DNA from: Orientia tsutsugamushi
GTDB lineage: Bacteria; Pseudomonadota; Alphaproteobacteria; Rickettsiales; Rickettsiaceae
Direction of reading: 5' to 3'
Assembly (NCBI RefSeq): GCF_900327275.1
Contig: NZ_LS398548.1
Span: forward strand, 868,001-932,000
Length of the DNA stretch: 64,000 nucleotides
Below are positions 1-10,089 of this stretch, in pieces. The position numbers were made by a program, and so were the translations under genes. Under the pieces are notes generated by a model. The model had not been told where the DNA came from. It was given only the letters and a program-made list of their open reading frames with translations, and did not search any database. Every line of letters starts with the position of its first letter. The stretch's first letter is position 1.

Positions 1-1435
1 CTTACAGCTCGTGAACGCATAGAAGTTTTACTTGATCATTAGAGCTTTGAAGAAGTAGGTATGTTTGCCAAACATCGCTATAGTAACTTTGATATGAGTA
101 GCAAAATGTTTCTTGGTGATGGAGTAATTACATGCCATGGTACAATCAATTGTCGTTTAGTATTTGTATATAGCCAAGATTTTACTGCTCTTGGAGGTTC
201 ATTAGGAGAGGTATATGCTAAAAAAATCTGTAAATTAATTGACACTGCTATAGATGTTAGAGCTCCAATAATCTGTATCAATGACTCTAGAAAGAGCTAG
301 AATTCAGGAAGGTATAAATTCGCTTGGAGGATATGGCTAGATTTTTCAGAAAAATGCCATTGCTCCAGGAGTAATACCTCAAATTTCAGTAATAATGGAA
401 CCATATGCTGGAGGAGATGTGTATTCTCCTGCGCTTATAGATTTATTATGGTAAAAAAATACCTCTTACCTGTTTCTAACAGGTCCTGATGTAGTAAAGC
501 AAGTAATAGGTGAAGATATTAGTTCTGCTAAACTTAGTGGAAGTTTTGTGCATACAACGCAAAGTGGCATAGCTGATTTGGCTTTTGAAAATGATATTGC
601 AGCATTGCTTGAAATTAGAAAATTTTTTAATTTCCTTCCTTTATCAAACACTCATCTTACTCCATATCAAGAAACTAATGATCCAGCAGATAGAGTGAAC
701 ATGTAATTAAATACTTTAGTGCCAATAAATCCTAATAAACCTTATGATATGAAGTAACTAGTTGAAAGAATAGTTGATGAAGGATATTTTTTTGAGTTGC
801 AGCCTGATTTTGCTAAAAATATTATTATTGGATTTGGATATATGGAAGGCAATCCTGTAGGTATTATTGCTAATCAACCTCTATATTTAGCAGTATGCTT
901 AGACATTAACGCTTCAAGAAAGGATGCTAGATTTATTAGATTTTATGATGTATTTAGCATACTATTAGTTACTTTAGTCGATACTCATGGATTTTTACTA
1001 GGTCAAAATCAGGAAAGTAATGGTATAATAAAGCATGCAGTAAAATTATTATATGTTTATGCTGAAGCAACAGTACCTAAAATAACTTTCATTACTAGAA
1101 AAGCATATGGTGGAGCTTATATAGTTATGAGTTCAAAACATTTAAGTTGAGATATTATTATGCTTGGTGTAATGCTGAAATAGGCGTTTTATGGCCTGAA
1201 CCTGCTATAGAAGTTCTATATAAAAATTCATATATTAGCCCTGAATTTAAGGCAGCAGAAAATTTTAGAATATAAAAAAAACTTAACATCACCTTTCATA
1301 GCAGCGGCTAGAGGTTATATCGATGATATTATTGAACCATAAAATACTAGATAGCGTATTTGTAAAGCAATAAATTTTTTAAAAAATAAAAAGGTTATGC
1401 TTCCATGGAAAAAGCATTCTAACTTGCCACTATGA
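1..1435 (+). pseudogene. pccB: Decayed propionyl-CoA carboxylase beta subunit (pccB)
   Basis: Translating across frames gives a broken but recognisable carboxyltransferase: LTARERIEVL at the left edge, [41 protein letters not shown], then [23 protein letters not shown] and [16 protein letters not shown], ending in a PCCB-like tail (ARGYIDDIIEP, later MLPWKKHSNLPL). These are PCCB/AccA-type carboxyltransferase blocks. At least six in-frame stops and several frameshifts rule out function. In other Rickettsiales the intact enzyme carboxylates propionyl-CoA with PccA. The 5' end lies outside the window. It is followed by pccA in the same orientation, so an ancestral operon decayed as a unit. Confidence 0.85.
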
Positions 1436-1461
1436 CCTAATATTACTTACTTTTGTTTAAA

Positions 1462-3035
1462 ATGAACTTATCAATAAAGCATATATTTGATGATAAAATA
1501 TTAATTTTTAACCGCGGAGAAATAGCTTTCGTGCTATGAAAACTTTAACAAAATGGGCATTAAGTCAGCTGCTGTTTATTCAGAAGCTGATACTAATGCT
1601 TTACATGTCCAATACGCTGATAAAGCATGCTTTATCGGAAACTATCCAGTACCAGAAAGTTATATTTCTATTAGTTATCCTAAATCAAAACTAAGCGCAT
1701 ACGCACCAAACCACATATTATTAAAGCTGCTAGAACTAGCGGAGCTCAAGCTGTATTTCCAGATTATGTGTTTCTATCTTAAAATTCTAAATTTGCTTTA
1801 ACTCTACAAAAAGAAGGAGTAGCTTTTATAGGTCCAAGTGTTTCTTCTATAAAAAATATGAGACAAAATTGAAGCTAAAAAAATAGCTATCAAAGCTGGA
1901 GTAAATGCTGTAGCTGAATTGGAACTATTAATACTCTTGAACACGCTATTAAAATTGCTACGTAAATTGGGTTTCCAGTGATAGTTAAAGCGGCTGCTGG
2001 AGGATGAGGAATCGGAATGAGAGTTACTAATAATGAAAGAGAAATGCAAGATGCATATAATTCTGCAAGACTGGATGCTACTTATAATTTTAATGATAGT
2101 AGAGTATTTATTGAAAAGTTTATTCAAAACCTTCACCATATTGAAATTCAGCTTTTAGTTGGTAAATACGGTAATGGTATTTGTTTAGGAAAACGAGAAT
2201 GTTCAATACAACGCCATCACCAAAAAATAATTGAGGAAGCCCATAGTTCTTTTTTAAGTAATGATACTAGGCAAAAGATGTATGACCAAGTATTATCATT
2301 AGCTAAAAAGGTAAAATATTCTCAGCATGAACAGTAGAATTTATTGTTAATACTGATCAAAATTTTTATTTCTTAGAAATGAACACAAGATTACAGGTTA
2401 AACATCATGTCACAGAACTAATTACTGATATCAATATTATTGAAGAAATGATTAAAATTGCGGCTAATCAAAAGCTAAAACATCTCAAGATTGTATTCAC
2501 TTAACATGGCACGCAATAGAATGTAGAATTTACGCTGAAGATCCTCAAAGTGAATTTTTGCCATCAAGTTGTAGAATAACTGAATATGCTTCTACACAAA
2601 ATAATATCAACATTAGAATTGACAGCGCAGTAAAAGCTGGATCAGACGTTAGCATGTTTTATGATCCTATAATTACAAAATTATGTACCTACCATAATAC
2701 TAGACAAAAAACTATTGAATGCATGTCTGCAGCTTTGGAAGCATTTATTATATGCGGTGTTGCACATAACATTACATTTCTTGAAGCGATTATTTCACAT
2801 CATCGTTTCATTGAAGGAAATATTAACACTAATTTTATTCATGAAGAATATCCAGATGGTTTTGTTGGAGCTAAGCTTATATCAGAAATTACAGAAGTTT
2901 TTTTTGCAGCTGCAATTTATATTTTTATTTTTGAACAAAAGCAAGTTGCTACTATAGCAGATCAAATTGTTAAGCAAGCAAAAAACATTGGCACTAGATG
3001 GATTGTTACTATACTTAGAGGACAAATTGAGCTTC
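1462..3035 (+). pseudogene. pccA: Decayed propionyl-CoA carboxylase alpha subunit (pccA)
   Basis: The biotin-carboxylase start is visible as IFNRGEIAF, then MGIKSAAVYSEADTNALHV and YADKACFIG. Later come VIVKAAAGG-like ATP-grasp residues (about 1978-2010), IEIQLLVGKYGNG, LGKRECSIQRHHQK, and [16 protein letters not shown] (about 2370-2420). Stops and frameshifts break it repeatedly. The tail near 2880-3035 is only weakly alignable, and the biotin-carrier domain is missing. The last readable frame runs straight into a histidine-kinase fragment, so the 3' end was replaced by RAGE-derived DNA. No function is expected. Confidence 0.85.
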
Positions 3036-3544
3036 AAAATGCACATTCAAAAAAATTTAGCATACAAAAACTATTGAAGGATACAATTAACTCGCTGAAA
3101 GAAATTGCTGAAGATAGAGAAATATAGCTCAGTTACAATGTTCAGGACAACATCAATGATATTGTTATTGTAGAGAGATAGTTATCTATTGCAAACTATA
3201 CTTAGTCAATTAATAAGTGGGGCTATTAGAGTTAATAAAGGCTGTCAGGTTGATGTTATAGTTAGGTTATTTACTTCGCCGTATCGAAAGGCAAATGAAA
3301 AAGACAGAATATTAAGATTCATAGTATGTAATAACGGAAAAGGTATTTCACAAGAAAAACTACAAGAAATAAATGCAAAATTTTCTGATTTGCATTCAAA
3401 TTAGAGTATCCAGAAATATTAGACTCAGGTCTAGGATTTGCAAATTACATTGTTAACAAACTAAGTGGCAAATTAGAGATAAAGAGCGAGGCAAATAAGT
3501 TCACAGCTATTACTTGCGATATACCAGTACAACTTTTCAATTAA
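3036..3544 (+). pseudogene. Histidine-kinase-like ATPase fragment (RAGE cargo remnant)
   Basis: This is the C-terminal half of the 285-aa kinase-like protein encoded intact at 13238-14095. It retains KKFSIQKLLKDTINSL, LQTILSQLISGAIRVNKGCQ (N-box-like), FIVCNNGKGISQEKLQ (G1-like) and a C-terminal DIPVQLF. The 5' half is gone and the frame is joined to pccA debris. Stops near 3127 and 3404 and a frameshift break the remainder. It marks the left limit of RAGE-derived sequence in the window. Confidence 0.75.
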
Positions 3545-3562
3545 AACATATGGAAGCATTTT

Positions 3563-3905
3563 ATGAGTCATACTATACAATCTGGAGATTTTGATATTCA
3601 AGCAAAAGTAAATAGTACTATTAGAGCACTGAAGCCATTCACAGAAAATAAAGGAATAAATCTTAGCTGCAATTTTAAAAATGATATAAAAGATTTAATA
3701 ATTGTAAATAGTATTCAAATACAGGCAGTACTAACACTATTAATTTGCAACGCTATTAATAGTAAATGCAGCGAAATTAGTGTTGAAATTGATTTGCTGG
3801 CTTCTACAAATCAAAAGACAAATCATAGAATATTACTATTAATTGTTCATGATAACTGAATCGAAATTTCGACAGAACAATAGAATAATATGATAACTGA
3901 AAATT
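3563..3905 (+). pseudogene. Second histidine-kinase-like fragment
   Basis: A 98-aa open piece contains VNSTIRALKPF, NDIKDLIIVNSIQIQAVLTL (N-box-like) and LLLIVHDN, followed by a stop where the G1 box (D-x-G-x-G-I) should continue as IEISTEQ. It resembles the family of the 242- and 285-aa proteins at 12488 and 13238 but is not a recent copy of either. It lacks both the N-terminal half and the ATP-lid/G2 region. Order (kinase fragment, kinase fragment, HD fragment) mirrors the intact module at 12.5-14.8 kb. Confidence 0.6.
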
Positions 3906-3933
3906 AGAATTATTAATGGAGAGTGAGGAAATA

Positions 3934-4185
3934 ATGTTAGCATTTTTAAATTGTGAACATATCAATAAACTACTTGATAAGCTGGTCTTGATTAATCATA
4001 GTTTTGATAAACACATTAATCCTGATAAAGTTAAAAAAGATATATTTTATGCAAAAAATATCATAGCAATCAAAAGTGAGATACAGTAGAACCTTATTAT
4101 ATGCATATATTAAAAGTTGCATATAAGTAGATTATAGTTTTGAAACAAATACGATTATTACTGCAATATTACACGATAACTTTGC
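3934..4185 (+). pseudogene. HD-domain (SpoT-like) fragment
   Basis: Readable pieces match the N-terminus of the HD proteins at 6477 and 14196: HINKLLDKLVLINHSFDKHI, NPDKVKKDIFYAKN and, in shifted frames, a HPL-like and FETNTIITAILHD-like stretch ending near 4185. Several stops and frameshifts are present and the C-terminal two thirds are missing. It is a third, dead copy of the RAGE HD gene. Confidence 0.65.
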
Positions 4186-4462
4186 TATTTGTGCTATGAA
4201 TAATAGCACTTCTAACTAACTGGCTTAGTATAGCTCTTATTCGAAAACTATCTCCAGTAATAATATCGTATGTGTTATTTCCTAAATTTTGCCTTAGCTC
4301 TATCTTTTCATCTTCAGCAATTACTTTAACTGCTGCAACAGTACTATTTAGTATTTTTCGTAGGCTAAATGCTTCTAGTTATACATTCATTGATTCTATG
4401 TTTTTTCTAAATAAAAAAATTATATCATTCAGATGATCTATCAAATTATCCACTAACTTAGT
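4186..4462 (-). pseudogene. Histidine-kinase-like fragment, inverted
   Basis: On the minus strand the sequence reads as part of the 242-aa kinase-like family: IIDHLNDIIFLFRKNIESMN, LRKILNSTVAAVKVIAEDEK, GDSFRIRAILSQLVRSAI. The same blocks occur at 12488-13216. Its orientation is opposite to the neighbouring fragments, showing that this debris was rearranged and not simply eroded in place. It has an internal stop and no complete domain. Confidence 0.6.
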
Positions 4463-4479
4463 GCTTTAAGTTAATGTGT

Positions 4480-4950
4480 AAGTTTAAGAACGTCAATTTA
4501 GGATAAGGAGTCAGGAGAAGAAGAAGAGATAAGATTAGGATTAAGTTGTAGATAGGATAACTAGCAAGAGAAGCAATTATATGAACAAAGAAATTAAGAG
4601 GAGAACGGTGTCTAGTATCTCTAAATGGATATGTTTTTTTAGTACATTAAAAACAGACTCAATTAAAGAACGTTTATTTAATAACCGCTTATCTTGTATA
4701 TCCAATAAATATGTTTTCATATCTTTACGAAGATTAGTAAATAAACGTAGACCATTGGTCAGCAGTTGATGAAATAACTCCTTAGATATGTAGGCTTTAT
4801 CACTAAACAGTTTACTAGATAAGCCTTTAGGAAAAAACTGAAGCTGCAGATAGGTCGCTTTTATTGCCTAATTTTAACTGACATTATTTCGCCTTTATTA
4901 TTGATTATAAGATGTGCTATAGGTAAAATTGGCCTTCTAAGGCAGATAGT
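4480..4950 (-). mobile_element. IS982-type transposase remnant
   Basis: The minus strand reads GLSSKLFSDKAYISKELFHQ, LTNGLRLFTNLRKDMKTYLL, RSLIESVFNVLKKHIHLE and HRSPLNFFVHIIASL. This is the C-terminal half of an IS982-family DDE transposase; the motif GDKGYIS with a conserved C-terminal RxxIE block is typical. The N-terminal half is missing and there are frameshifts. The 3' end abuts a sequence near 4493 related to terminal repeats seen at 59.92 kb and 62.73 kb (core TTTAGGATAAG). The element appears to have removed the 5' end of the adjoining initiator gene. Confidence 0.7.
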
Positions 4951-4984
4951 ATAAGTATAAAGAAAAAAAAGAAGAAAAAATTGT

Positions 4985-6247
4985 CCTTCTGCAACAAAAA
5001 AATTTTCACATCAATTTGCAAGAATTTGCAGGTGAACCTGCAAAAAATTGCAGCTACATATATAGATATAATAATAATAAAAAAAATAATAATAGATCTA
5101 GATCTACTGAAGATAAGTTAATAGAGAATGATCAAAATAAAAATGAAGATCAACAGCAAAATTTGAAGTTTAAATATACGGAATCTGATGATTTTATAGA
5201 AATTGAGTTAGTAGAAAATGAAAAAGAAAATCAACAGCAACAACAGAATTTGAATTTCTATGAGCTTAGTGATGTTAGTAATGACAAGCCATCAAACAAG
5301 GATTATGAGCAAAATAGTGAGTTAGCAACTCCAGCTATTACTAAGAATTCAGAGGTTGAAAAGAATGAATGCTATCCCAAAAGAAAAAGACTAGCAGATT
5401 ATTATCCACTAACACCAGAAGATGCAATTATACTACAACGTATGTCTAGTAGAAGCTTCAACATATACTTCATAAATCAATTACTGTTGAAGTTATCAAA
5501 TAAATATCCAAACCGTCATTTTGTAAATAAGATAGCAGTGCTAAACTATATGGCAAAAGCCTTAGCAAATGAATTACTAACTACTGATCAGGCTAATAGT
5601 GGAAATTTTTTTAATGATGTAGGAAGATTTAAAGAACAGTATCTAGCAAACATTGAATCTGGTACAGATCGTAGTATGAAGGCTCAGTTGAAGCGTAAAA
5701 TAGCTGGAGTCTTTGAAGCAGATATGGCTTATCAAATTTTAACATCTTGTGATTTTGGTGCAGCTGTTAAAAACAAATATTACATCAGGTTGCTTAAGAA
5801 TATTACACTATCAGATCATATTAAATTCAAGATACTACAGGAGGTACGAGCTGTGTATAGCAACGATATTGAGCAGTTACAAGTTATACCATTTGATGAA
5901 TCAAACAAGTTACCAATAGCACAACTGAGTATCAAAAAACAACAGTTTTACAGCAACAAATAAGTGATGAAGATTACCTTTCAGAACTTAGTAAAGAGCT
6001 AGGTTCTAACTCTATATTGTTCAAAGTACGAAAATACATACTTCAACATTATGAATATGAGCAAGTTATTGATAAAATATGGTTTAGTAAATTAGAAGTT
6101 GTAAATGAAGATAATGTTAATAAAAAGATATTTATTAAGGCTCTAACAAGCTTTGCGAATAGCTATATCAAATCAAATTTTAAGCTCATTCTAGAGCGTG
6201 CTTTTGAAGCTCAAGGGTTTTCGTTTGAATTAGTTCAGTGTAAGTAA
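4985..6247 (+). pseudogene. RAGE replication initiator, unit A (truncated, frameshifted)
   Basis: This is a broken homologue of the 569-aa protein at 23132-24841. From SRSTEDKLIENDQNKNEDQQ onward the two are nearly identical through LADYYPLTPEDA and GRFKEQYLANIESGTDRSM. The N-terminal winged-helix-like domain is missing, cut off by the IS982 remnant. A one-base loss in a run of A near 5910 shifts the frame. The C-terminal DnaA-domain-I-like tail continues at about 5960-6247 (WFSKLEVVNED, KKIFIKALTSFANSYI) and is more diverged than the middle. A paired palindrome at 5015-5054 differs coordinately from that of unit B. The dnaB-like gene that should follow is absent. Confidence 0.75.
5015..5054. 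repeat. Paired palindromes inside the initiator gene, unit A type
   Basis: Two palindromic sites, each with core TGCAA-N4-TTGCA, start at 5015 and 5037, exactly 22 bp apart and separated by a conserved GGTGAAC. The equivalent sites of unit B (23596-23635) have core CGAAA-N4-TTTCG. Base pairs at two arm positions changed together in both sites. They could be iterons of an origin lying within the initiator gene. That role is inferred. Confidence 0.5.
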
Positions 6248-6443
6248 ACTTAAGGGTAATATGAATGAAAAAATGCTTGTCCAAAAAAAAATTACAGCAA
6301 AATTTTACTCATTAACACCAGAGATATGCAACTTAAGGTTAGTTTTAGCATCGTGATAACTGAATTCAAAAAATTTATAATTTAATTTGCTTCTTTTTCA
6401 GTTTTTATCTGGGATTGGAGTATACAAAAAGTTTAAATTATGG

Positions 6444-6471
6444 TATAATTTATTAATAACCATTTGGAGGT
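6444..6471 (+). promoter_or_regulatory. -10 box and strong ribosome-binding site of the HD gene
   Basis: TATAAT lies at 6444-6449 and GGAGGT at 6466-6471, five bases before the ATG at 6477. No convincing -35 is visible at 17 bp. This fixes the start of the HD gene at 6477 and not at an upstream in-frame codon. A closely similar upstream block precedes the gene copies at 14196, 26538 and 33113, including TATAAT at 14163-14168. Confidence 0.5.
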
Positions 6472-6476
6472 GGCCA

Positions 6477-7049
6477 ATGATAGATTTTTATAGTGAGAGC
6501 TTAATAAATAAGCTGTTTGAAACCAACATAAGATTTAACACCAAAATTGATCTTGATAGAGTTGAAAAAGCAATACTTTACGCTAAAAAATATCATTGCC
6601 AGCAAAAGAGAGATACAGAACTCTACTACACACATCCATTGAAAGTAGCTCACATGGTATCAGACCACAGCTTTGAAACAGATACAATTATTACTGCAAT
6701 ACTACATGATACACTTGAAGACACAAAAGTAACTAAAGAAAGAATAAGGTACGAATTTGGTGCTAATATTGCAGAACATGTTTCAGATCTCACAAGGGTT
6801 AGGAATAATAAGAAAATCAGTGCTATGGAAATGATACAAATATTACGCAGCCAAAATAAAACAGAACTATTACTGATCAAGCTTTTTGATAGATTCCATA
6901 ATATTACAACTATATTCATCAAACCTCCTCACAAAAGGCAAGAAATAATATTTGAAACTCAGCAAGAATTTATAGCTCTTGCTGAATACCTTAAACTACC
7001 AGAGATTGGAGAACGCTTAAGCGAATATTGTAAACTTCATGCTAGCTAA
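6477..7049 (+). CDS. Stand-alone HD-domain (p)ppGpp-hydrolase-like protein, 190 aa
   Basis: The protein matches only the N-terminal hydrolase domain of RelA/SpoT enzymes. An HPLKVAHMV block lies at about residues 53-61 and the metal-binding HD in ILHDTLEDT at about 76-83, with an arginine/lysine-rich start. It has no synthetase, TGS or ACT domain, so its size is close to small alarmone hydrolases. The inferred role is Mn-dependent removal of the 3' pyrophosphate of (p)ppGpp in the cytosol. Compared with the copy at 14196 it lacks one Gly codon (RDTELYY against RDTGELYY), which falls in the conserved R-x-x-G-E segment and may weaken activity. It precedes an ankyrin gene by 34 bp. It could be a degraded RelA/SpoT remnant retained as an ORF. 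Confidence 0.7.
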   Translation: MIDFYSESLINKLFETNIRFNTKIDLDRVEKAILYAKKYHCQQKRDTELYYTHPLKVAHMVSDHSFETDTIITAILHDTLEDTKVTKERIRYEFGANIAEHVSDLTRVRNNKKISAMEMIQILRSQNKTELLLIKLFDRFHNITTIFIKPPHKRQEIIFETQQEFIALAEYLKLPEIGERLSEYCKLHAS

Positions 7050-7083
7050 TGAGTAAATAATTGAGAATGAAAGGATTAAATAT

Positions 7084-7728
7084 ATGATATTAAAATCTAA
7101 GACTAAGTATACCTTACATAGCGCTATTCAAGATGGTGATATTAAAAAAGTGAAGCAGCTTATTAATAAGGATATTACACTTGTCAATTCAAAATATAAA
7201 GATGGCACTACTGCTTTATCTGTTGCTTTGAAATATAAGAATCTACCTATTGCTAAGATTTTGTTGAACAATGAAGCTAACGTAAACGCACAAGATAATG
7301 ATGGGCACACTGCTTTACATCTTGTTGTTGAAACAATTCAAGTATATTATGAATTTTTCGAAAAATATCCTACCTATTGCAATGATCATATAGCATTACT
7401 GCTAAAATATAATGCTGATGTAAATATCGAGAATAATCAAGGTAATACACCTTTATCTGATGCTGTTGAATGCAAATGTGTAGAACCTTTAGCAATTATG
7501 CTAAAACATAATTCTACTGGTATTAATAAAAAATATGATGAAGGAGAAACGCTACTACATATTGCTGTTCGTAATAAAATCATAGATATTATACAGCTTT
7601 TGATTGATTATGGAGCAGATATTGATGCAAAAGATGATAACGGCATGACTACTATAGATTATGCTGCTAAAAGCGGTAATGCAGATGTATTCAACTTTCT
7701 AATGGAACAATCAGTCCCATGGTATTAG
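7084..7728 (+). CDS. Ankyrin-repeat protein, 214 aa
   Basis: About five ankyrin repeats fill the protein. Recognisable units are DGTTALSVALKYKNLPIAKI, DGHTALHLVVETIQV, QGNTPLSDAVECK, EGETLLHIAVRNKIIDIIQL and NGMTTIDYAAKSGNADVFNF. No signal peptide, membrane segment or C-terminal F-box-like motif is visible, unlike the ankyrin proteins at 52.9 and 57.6 kb. Ankyrin proteins of Orientia are secreted effectors in several studied cases, but nothing here shows secretion. The start at 7084 follows AAAGG at a suitable distance. In unit B the equivalent gene is fused to the 5' end of the HD gene (26538-27167). Confidence 0.8.
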   Translation: MILKSKTKYTLHSAIQDGDIKKVKQLINKDITLVNSKYKDGTTALSVALKYKNLPIAKILLNNEANVNAQDNDGHTALHLVVETIQVYYEFFEKYPTYCNDHIALLLKYNADVNIENNQGNTPLSDAVECKCVEPLAIMLKHNSTGINKKYDEGETLLHIAVRNKIIDIIQLLIDYGADIDAKDDNGMTTIDYAAKSGNADVFNFLMEQSVPWY

Positions 7729-7774
7729 GTTTCAACAGATAGCTAATATGTTAATATTAAAAAGAGAAGTTAAT

Positions 7775-8326
7775 ATGAATGTTTTGAAATTACTTTTACA
7801 ACCGGGTTATGCTGTTATATTAGCATTCGTTGTATTATCTTCACCATCGATATGTACAGCGAATAATAATGTAAACTTCAATGCCTCTAAAGGTGGTATT
7901 GATACTTCACAACAATTCTATATAAAATTTTCAACTGGTATTGCTACTAGCTACGATACATTAGAAGCTGGAATTGGTTATAGATTAGATCGGCACAGAA
8001 TGGATGTAAGATTAGGATTTATGTGTCATCACAACTGTAGAGATAACTTTATTCAAGGAAATTATTATTACAATATAATTGAAGGTAACAAAGCATCAAT
8101 TTTTGTTACAGGTGGCCTAGTATCAGCTTTCAATAGTGATAGCGGTACTGGTATAGACTTGGGAGTTGGTACAACAATAAACTTATCAAGAGATACATAT
8201 TTAGACGGAGTTGGAACAGCAATAAACTTATCAAGAGATACATATTTAGACATTGAATGCAGCACAATTGCTAACTATAGACCACTTCCTATTCATATAC
8301 GATTTGGATTGCGGGTTCACATTTAA
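7775..8326 (+). CDS. Small exported protein, possible outer-membrane beta-barrel, 183 aa
   Basis: The start at 7775 is chosen because AGAGAAG precedes it and a signal peptide begins there: MNVLKLLLQ, a hydrophobic core AVILAFVVLSS and a likely cut after ICTA. The mature part alternates polar and hydrophobic residues (FYIKFSTGIATSYDTLEAGI, NIIEGNKASIFVTGGLVSAF) and ends in RFGLRVHI, which suggests beta strands. No named family is recognised. A 45-bp tandem duplication (8162-8251) repeats GVGTTINLSRDTYLD-like residues; unit B has only one copy of it but carries a stop codon. Confidence 0.6.
   Translation: MNVLKLLLQPGYAVILAFVVLSSPSICTANNNVNFNASKGGIDTSQQFYIKFSTGIATSYDTLEAGIGYRLDRHRMDVRLGFMCHHNCRDNFIQGNYYYNIIEGNKASIFVTGGLVSAFNSDSGTGIDLGVGTTINLSRDTYLDGVGTAINLSRDTYLDIECSTIANYRPLPIHIRFGLRVHI
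8162..8251 (+). repeat. 45-bp in-frame tandem duplication
   Basis: Two adjacent 45-bp units, differing at two bases, each encode GVGT(T/A)INLSRDTYLD. The homologous gene in unit B has one unit. The reading frame is kept, so the duplication adds a hairpin's worth of strand to the exported protein. Confidence 0.8.
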
Positions 8327-8329
8327 TAA

Positions 8330-9144
8330 CTAGCAAGTTTTATAGTTAGTAATGATTAGCTCATTAACAGGATTGCGTTGTTCATTGATTGAGTATGTAA
8401 CTCCAATATGAGTGATGAAGAAGTCTTTATATAAGTCTCTAATGAAGGTAGTGTTATTATTTGAAAGCATAATTTTAACACCTTTATTGTGTGTAGTTCA
8501 TAAACAAAATCTCGTAGTCTAATTTGCTCTTTTTCATCAAATGGAACTCTAGTGTAGAACCTTTCTCCTGATTGGTGGTAAGGTGGATCAAGATAAACGA
8601 AGTCACCTTTTTTAGGCTCTATAAACGAAAAATCCATCGCATAAATTGATACATCAGCCAGAAGGTTACTACATTTATTTATTCTAGAGCAAATATGAAG
8701 CTTAAGATATCGCTTATCAGAAAATGTTTGAGCAGATGTACCATCTCTGTTTAGCCTATAAATTCCCCTAAAGGAATATTTATTAAGATATATAAATTTT
8801 GCCGTGATATCATTAGGATCATTGCTATAATAATTGTCTCTTATTTTATAGTAGTAATTTTCAGAATGATTTTTGTGATATAGATTTAGTAATCTATTGA
8901 CCTCATTTGGATTCTTCTTTACAGCGTGATAACTAGTAATTAAGTCGAGATTAATATCAGACAAAAAACATTGTTTAAACAGATGCCTAACTTGAAAAAA
9001 TAAAGCCCCACCTCCAAGGAATGGTTCATAGTAATTATAGTATGGCCCTGAAGGAAGATGCTCTATTAATCTATTAACAATTCTCCTTTTGCCTCCAACT
9101 CAATGGAGAAAAGGCTTTGGTTCATTAGAAATTGCTATTGACAC
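8330..9144 (-). pseudogene. dam: DNA adenine methyltransferase (Dam-like), inactivated
   Basis: Motif I is present as YEPFLGGGALFF and motif IV as DFVYLDPPYHQSGERF. The family's opening PFLxWxGGKR is present, but its Trp codon has become TGA (reads PFLH-stop-VGGKRR, near 9103). Near 8490 a frameshift takes the chain out of the conserved HNKGVKIM/LSNNNTTFI path. The final blocks (SINEQRNPVNELIITNY) are readable in another frame down to a stop at 8330. The intact family methylates adenine in GATC-like sites. The upstream limit at a GTG (9144) is a guess. Unit B retains only a remnant at 27740-28060. Confidence 0.8.
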
Positions 9145-9669
9145 AAGAATTTTTGATTAATTAAATCTCTACTATGAATTATAGCAGAAAATAAGCCTTA
9201 AAGCCAGTAATAATAACTGCTACAGAACTTTCTTTATAAATCTTTTTTGAATGATATTTTTGTAGCTAGAGATACAATGTGATAATTTCGCATTCACTTT
9301 AAAAAAGATGAAAAATTTTTCATAATTATGACAAAAAATCATGTACTGATAAAAATCTAAATGATATTGTATACCTGATATTATCTGAGATTCAAGATTT
9401 AGATAATATTTAGCTAGAGGTTATTTCATTAAAACTTCAGAATCTGTTAGTAAAGGTACAAATGAATCTCTAGCTATACTTTAATTACTACTTCAAATAG
9501 CAAAAGTAATGCTATGATTATTAGTTATAAGAATAACAATAAACAAAAAAAATCTAAAAATACGATTTGCTAATGGCCTAATTATTTTAGGCTATCTCAA
9601 TTTATAACTCAAGATTAATAATAAATATATAATTGTTAAATATTATGCGGGGTTTTAAAGAGTAAAAGT
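9145..9669. other. Intergenic region with decayed coding traces
   Basis: No intact gene is visible. Broken frames such as DKNLNDIVYLILSEIQDLDN (near 9350-9410) and KTSESVSKGTNESLAIL (near 9430-9480) look like eroded coding sequence of unknown family. Bases 9281-9419 recur at 12272-12410, and in unit B at about 28197-28336 and 31189-31327. Confidence 0.5.
9281..9419 (+). repeat. 139-bp dispersed intergenic repeat
   Basis: Nearly identical to 12272-12410, ahead of the kinase-like gene pair, and present twice in unit B. It starts at ATTTCGCAT and ends at TAGCTAGAG. It contains fragments of a broken reading frame, so it may be a duplicated piece of a dead gene and not a regulatory element. Confidence 0.6.
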
Positions 9670-9846
9670 ATGCATATACAAGTCTTAAGCGCGGCAAAAC
9701 ACTTGCTCTATCGAATGTTTAACCTACGCAAACAAAATAAAGCAACACAAATTTTTTCAGTTTCACAGGAAAAATGGTTTGCTTTTTTTAATGACTTGCA
9801 CAGTCATACAGAACAAAAAAATTTAATACAACTTCTAATAACATGA
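9670..9846 (+). CDS. Small ORF, 58 aa, unknown
   Basis: The ORF reads MHIQVLSAAKHLLYRMFNLR at its start and KWFAFFNDLHSHTEQKNLIQ near its end, and closes with TGA. It is basic at the N-terminus and has several aromatic residues. No family is recognised. It is repeated without visible change at 28587-28763, but that lies in a block where the non-coding sequence is also unchanged, so conservation is weak evidence. No good ribosome-binding site is seen. It may be a remnant of a larger gene. Confidence 0.35.
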   Translation: MHIQVLSAAKHLLYRMFNLRKQNKATQIFSVSQEKWFAFFNDLHSHTEQKNLIQLLIT

Positions 9847-10089
9847 GTTCGATATAAGAAATATAAAACCTTAGGCATAATAAGTGTAAAAAGAACAATA
9901 ATGCTTACTATCTTTATACTTCCTTACCATTATATCAAACTTTGGTTAGTTAACAAGAATACTATGTGTTACTATTACATAATTAAATTGATGCTGTACT
10001 GATAACATAGAGCAATAGGTGACTGCTCTTCAGACTGATCTACCTGCGGCATAGCATTTTAGTTTCATCTTTAGTTAATAAAAAGCAGT

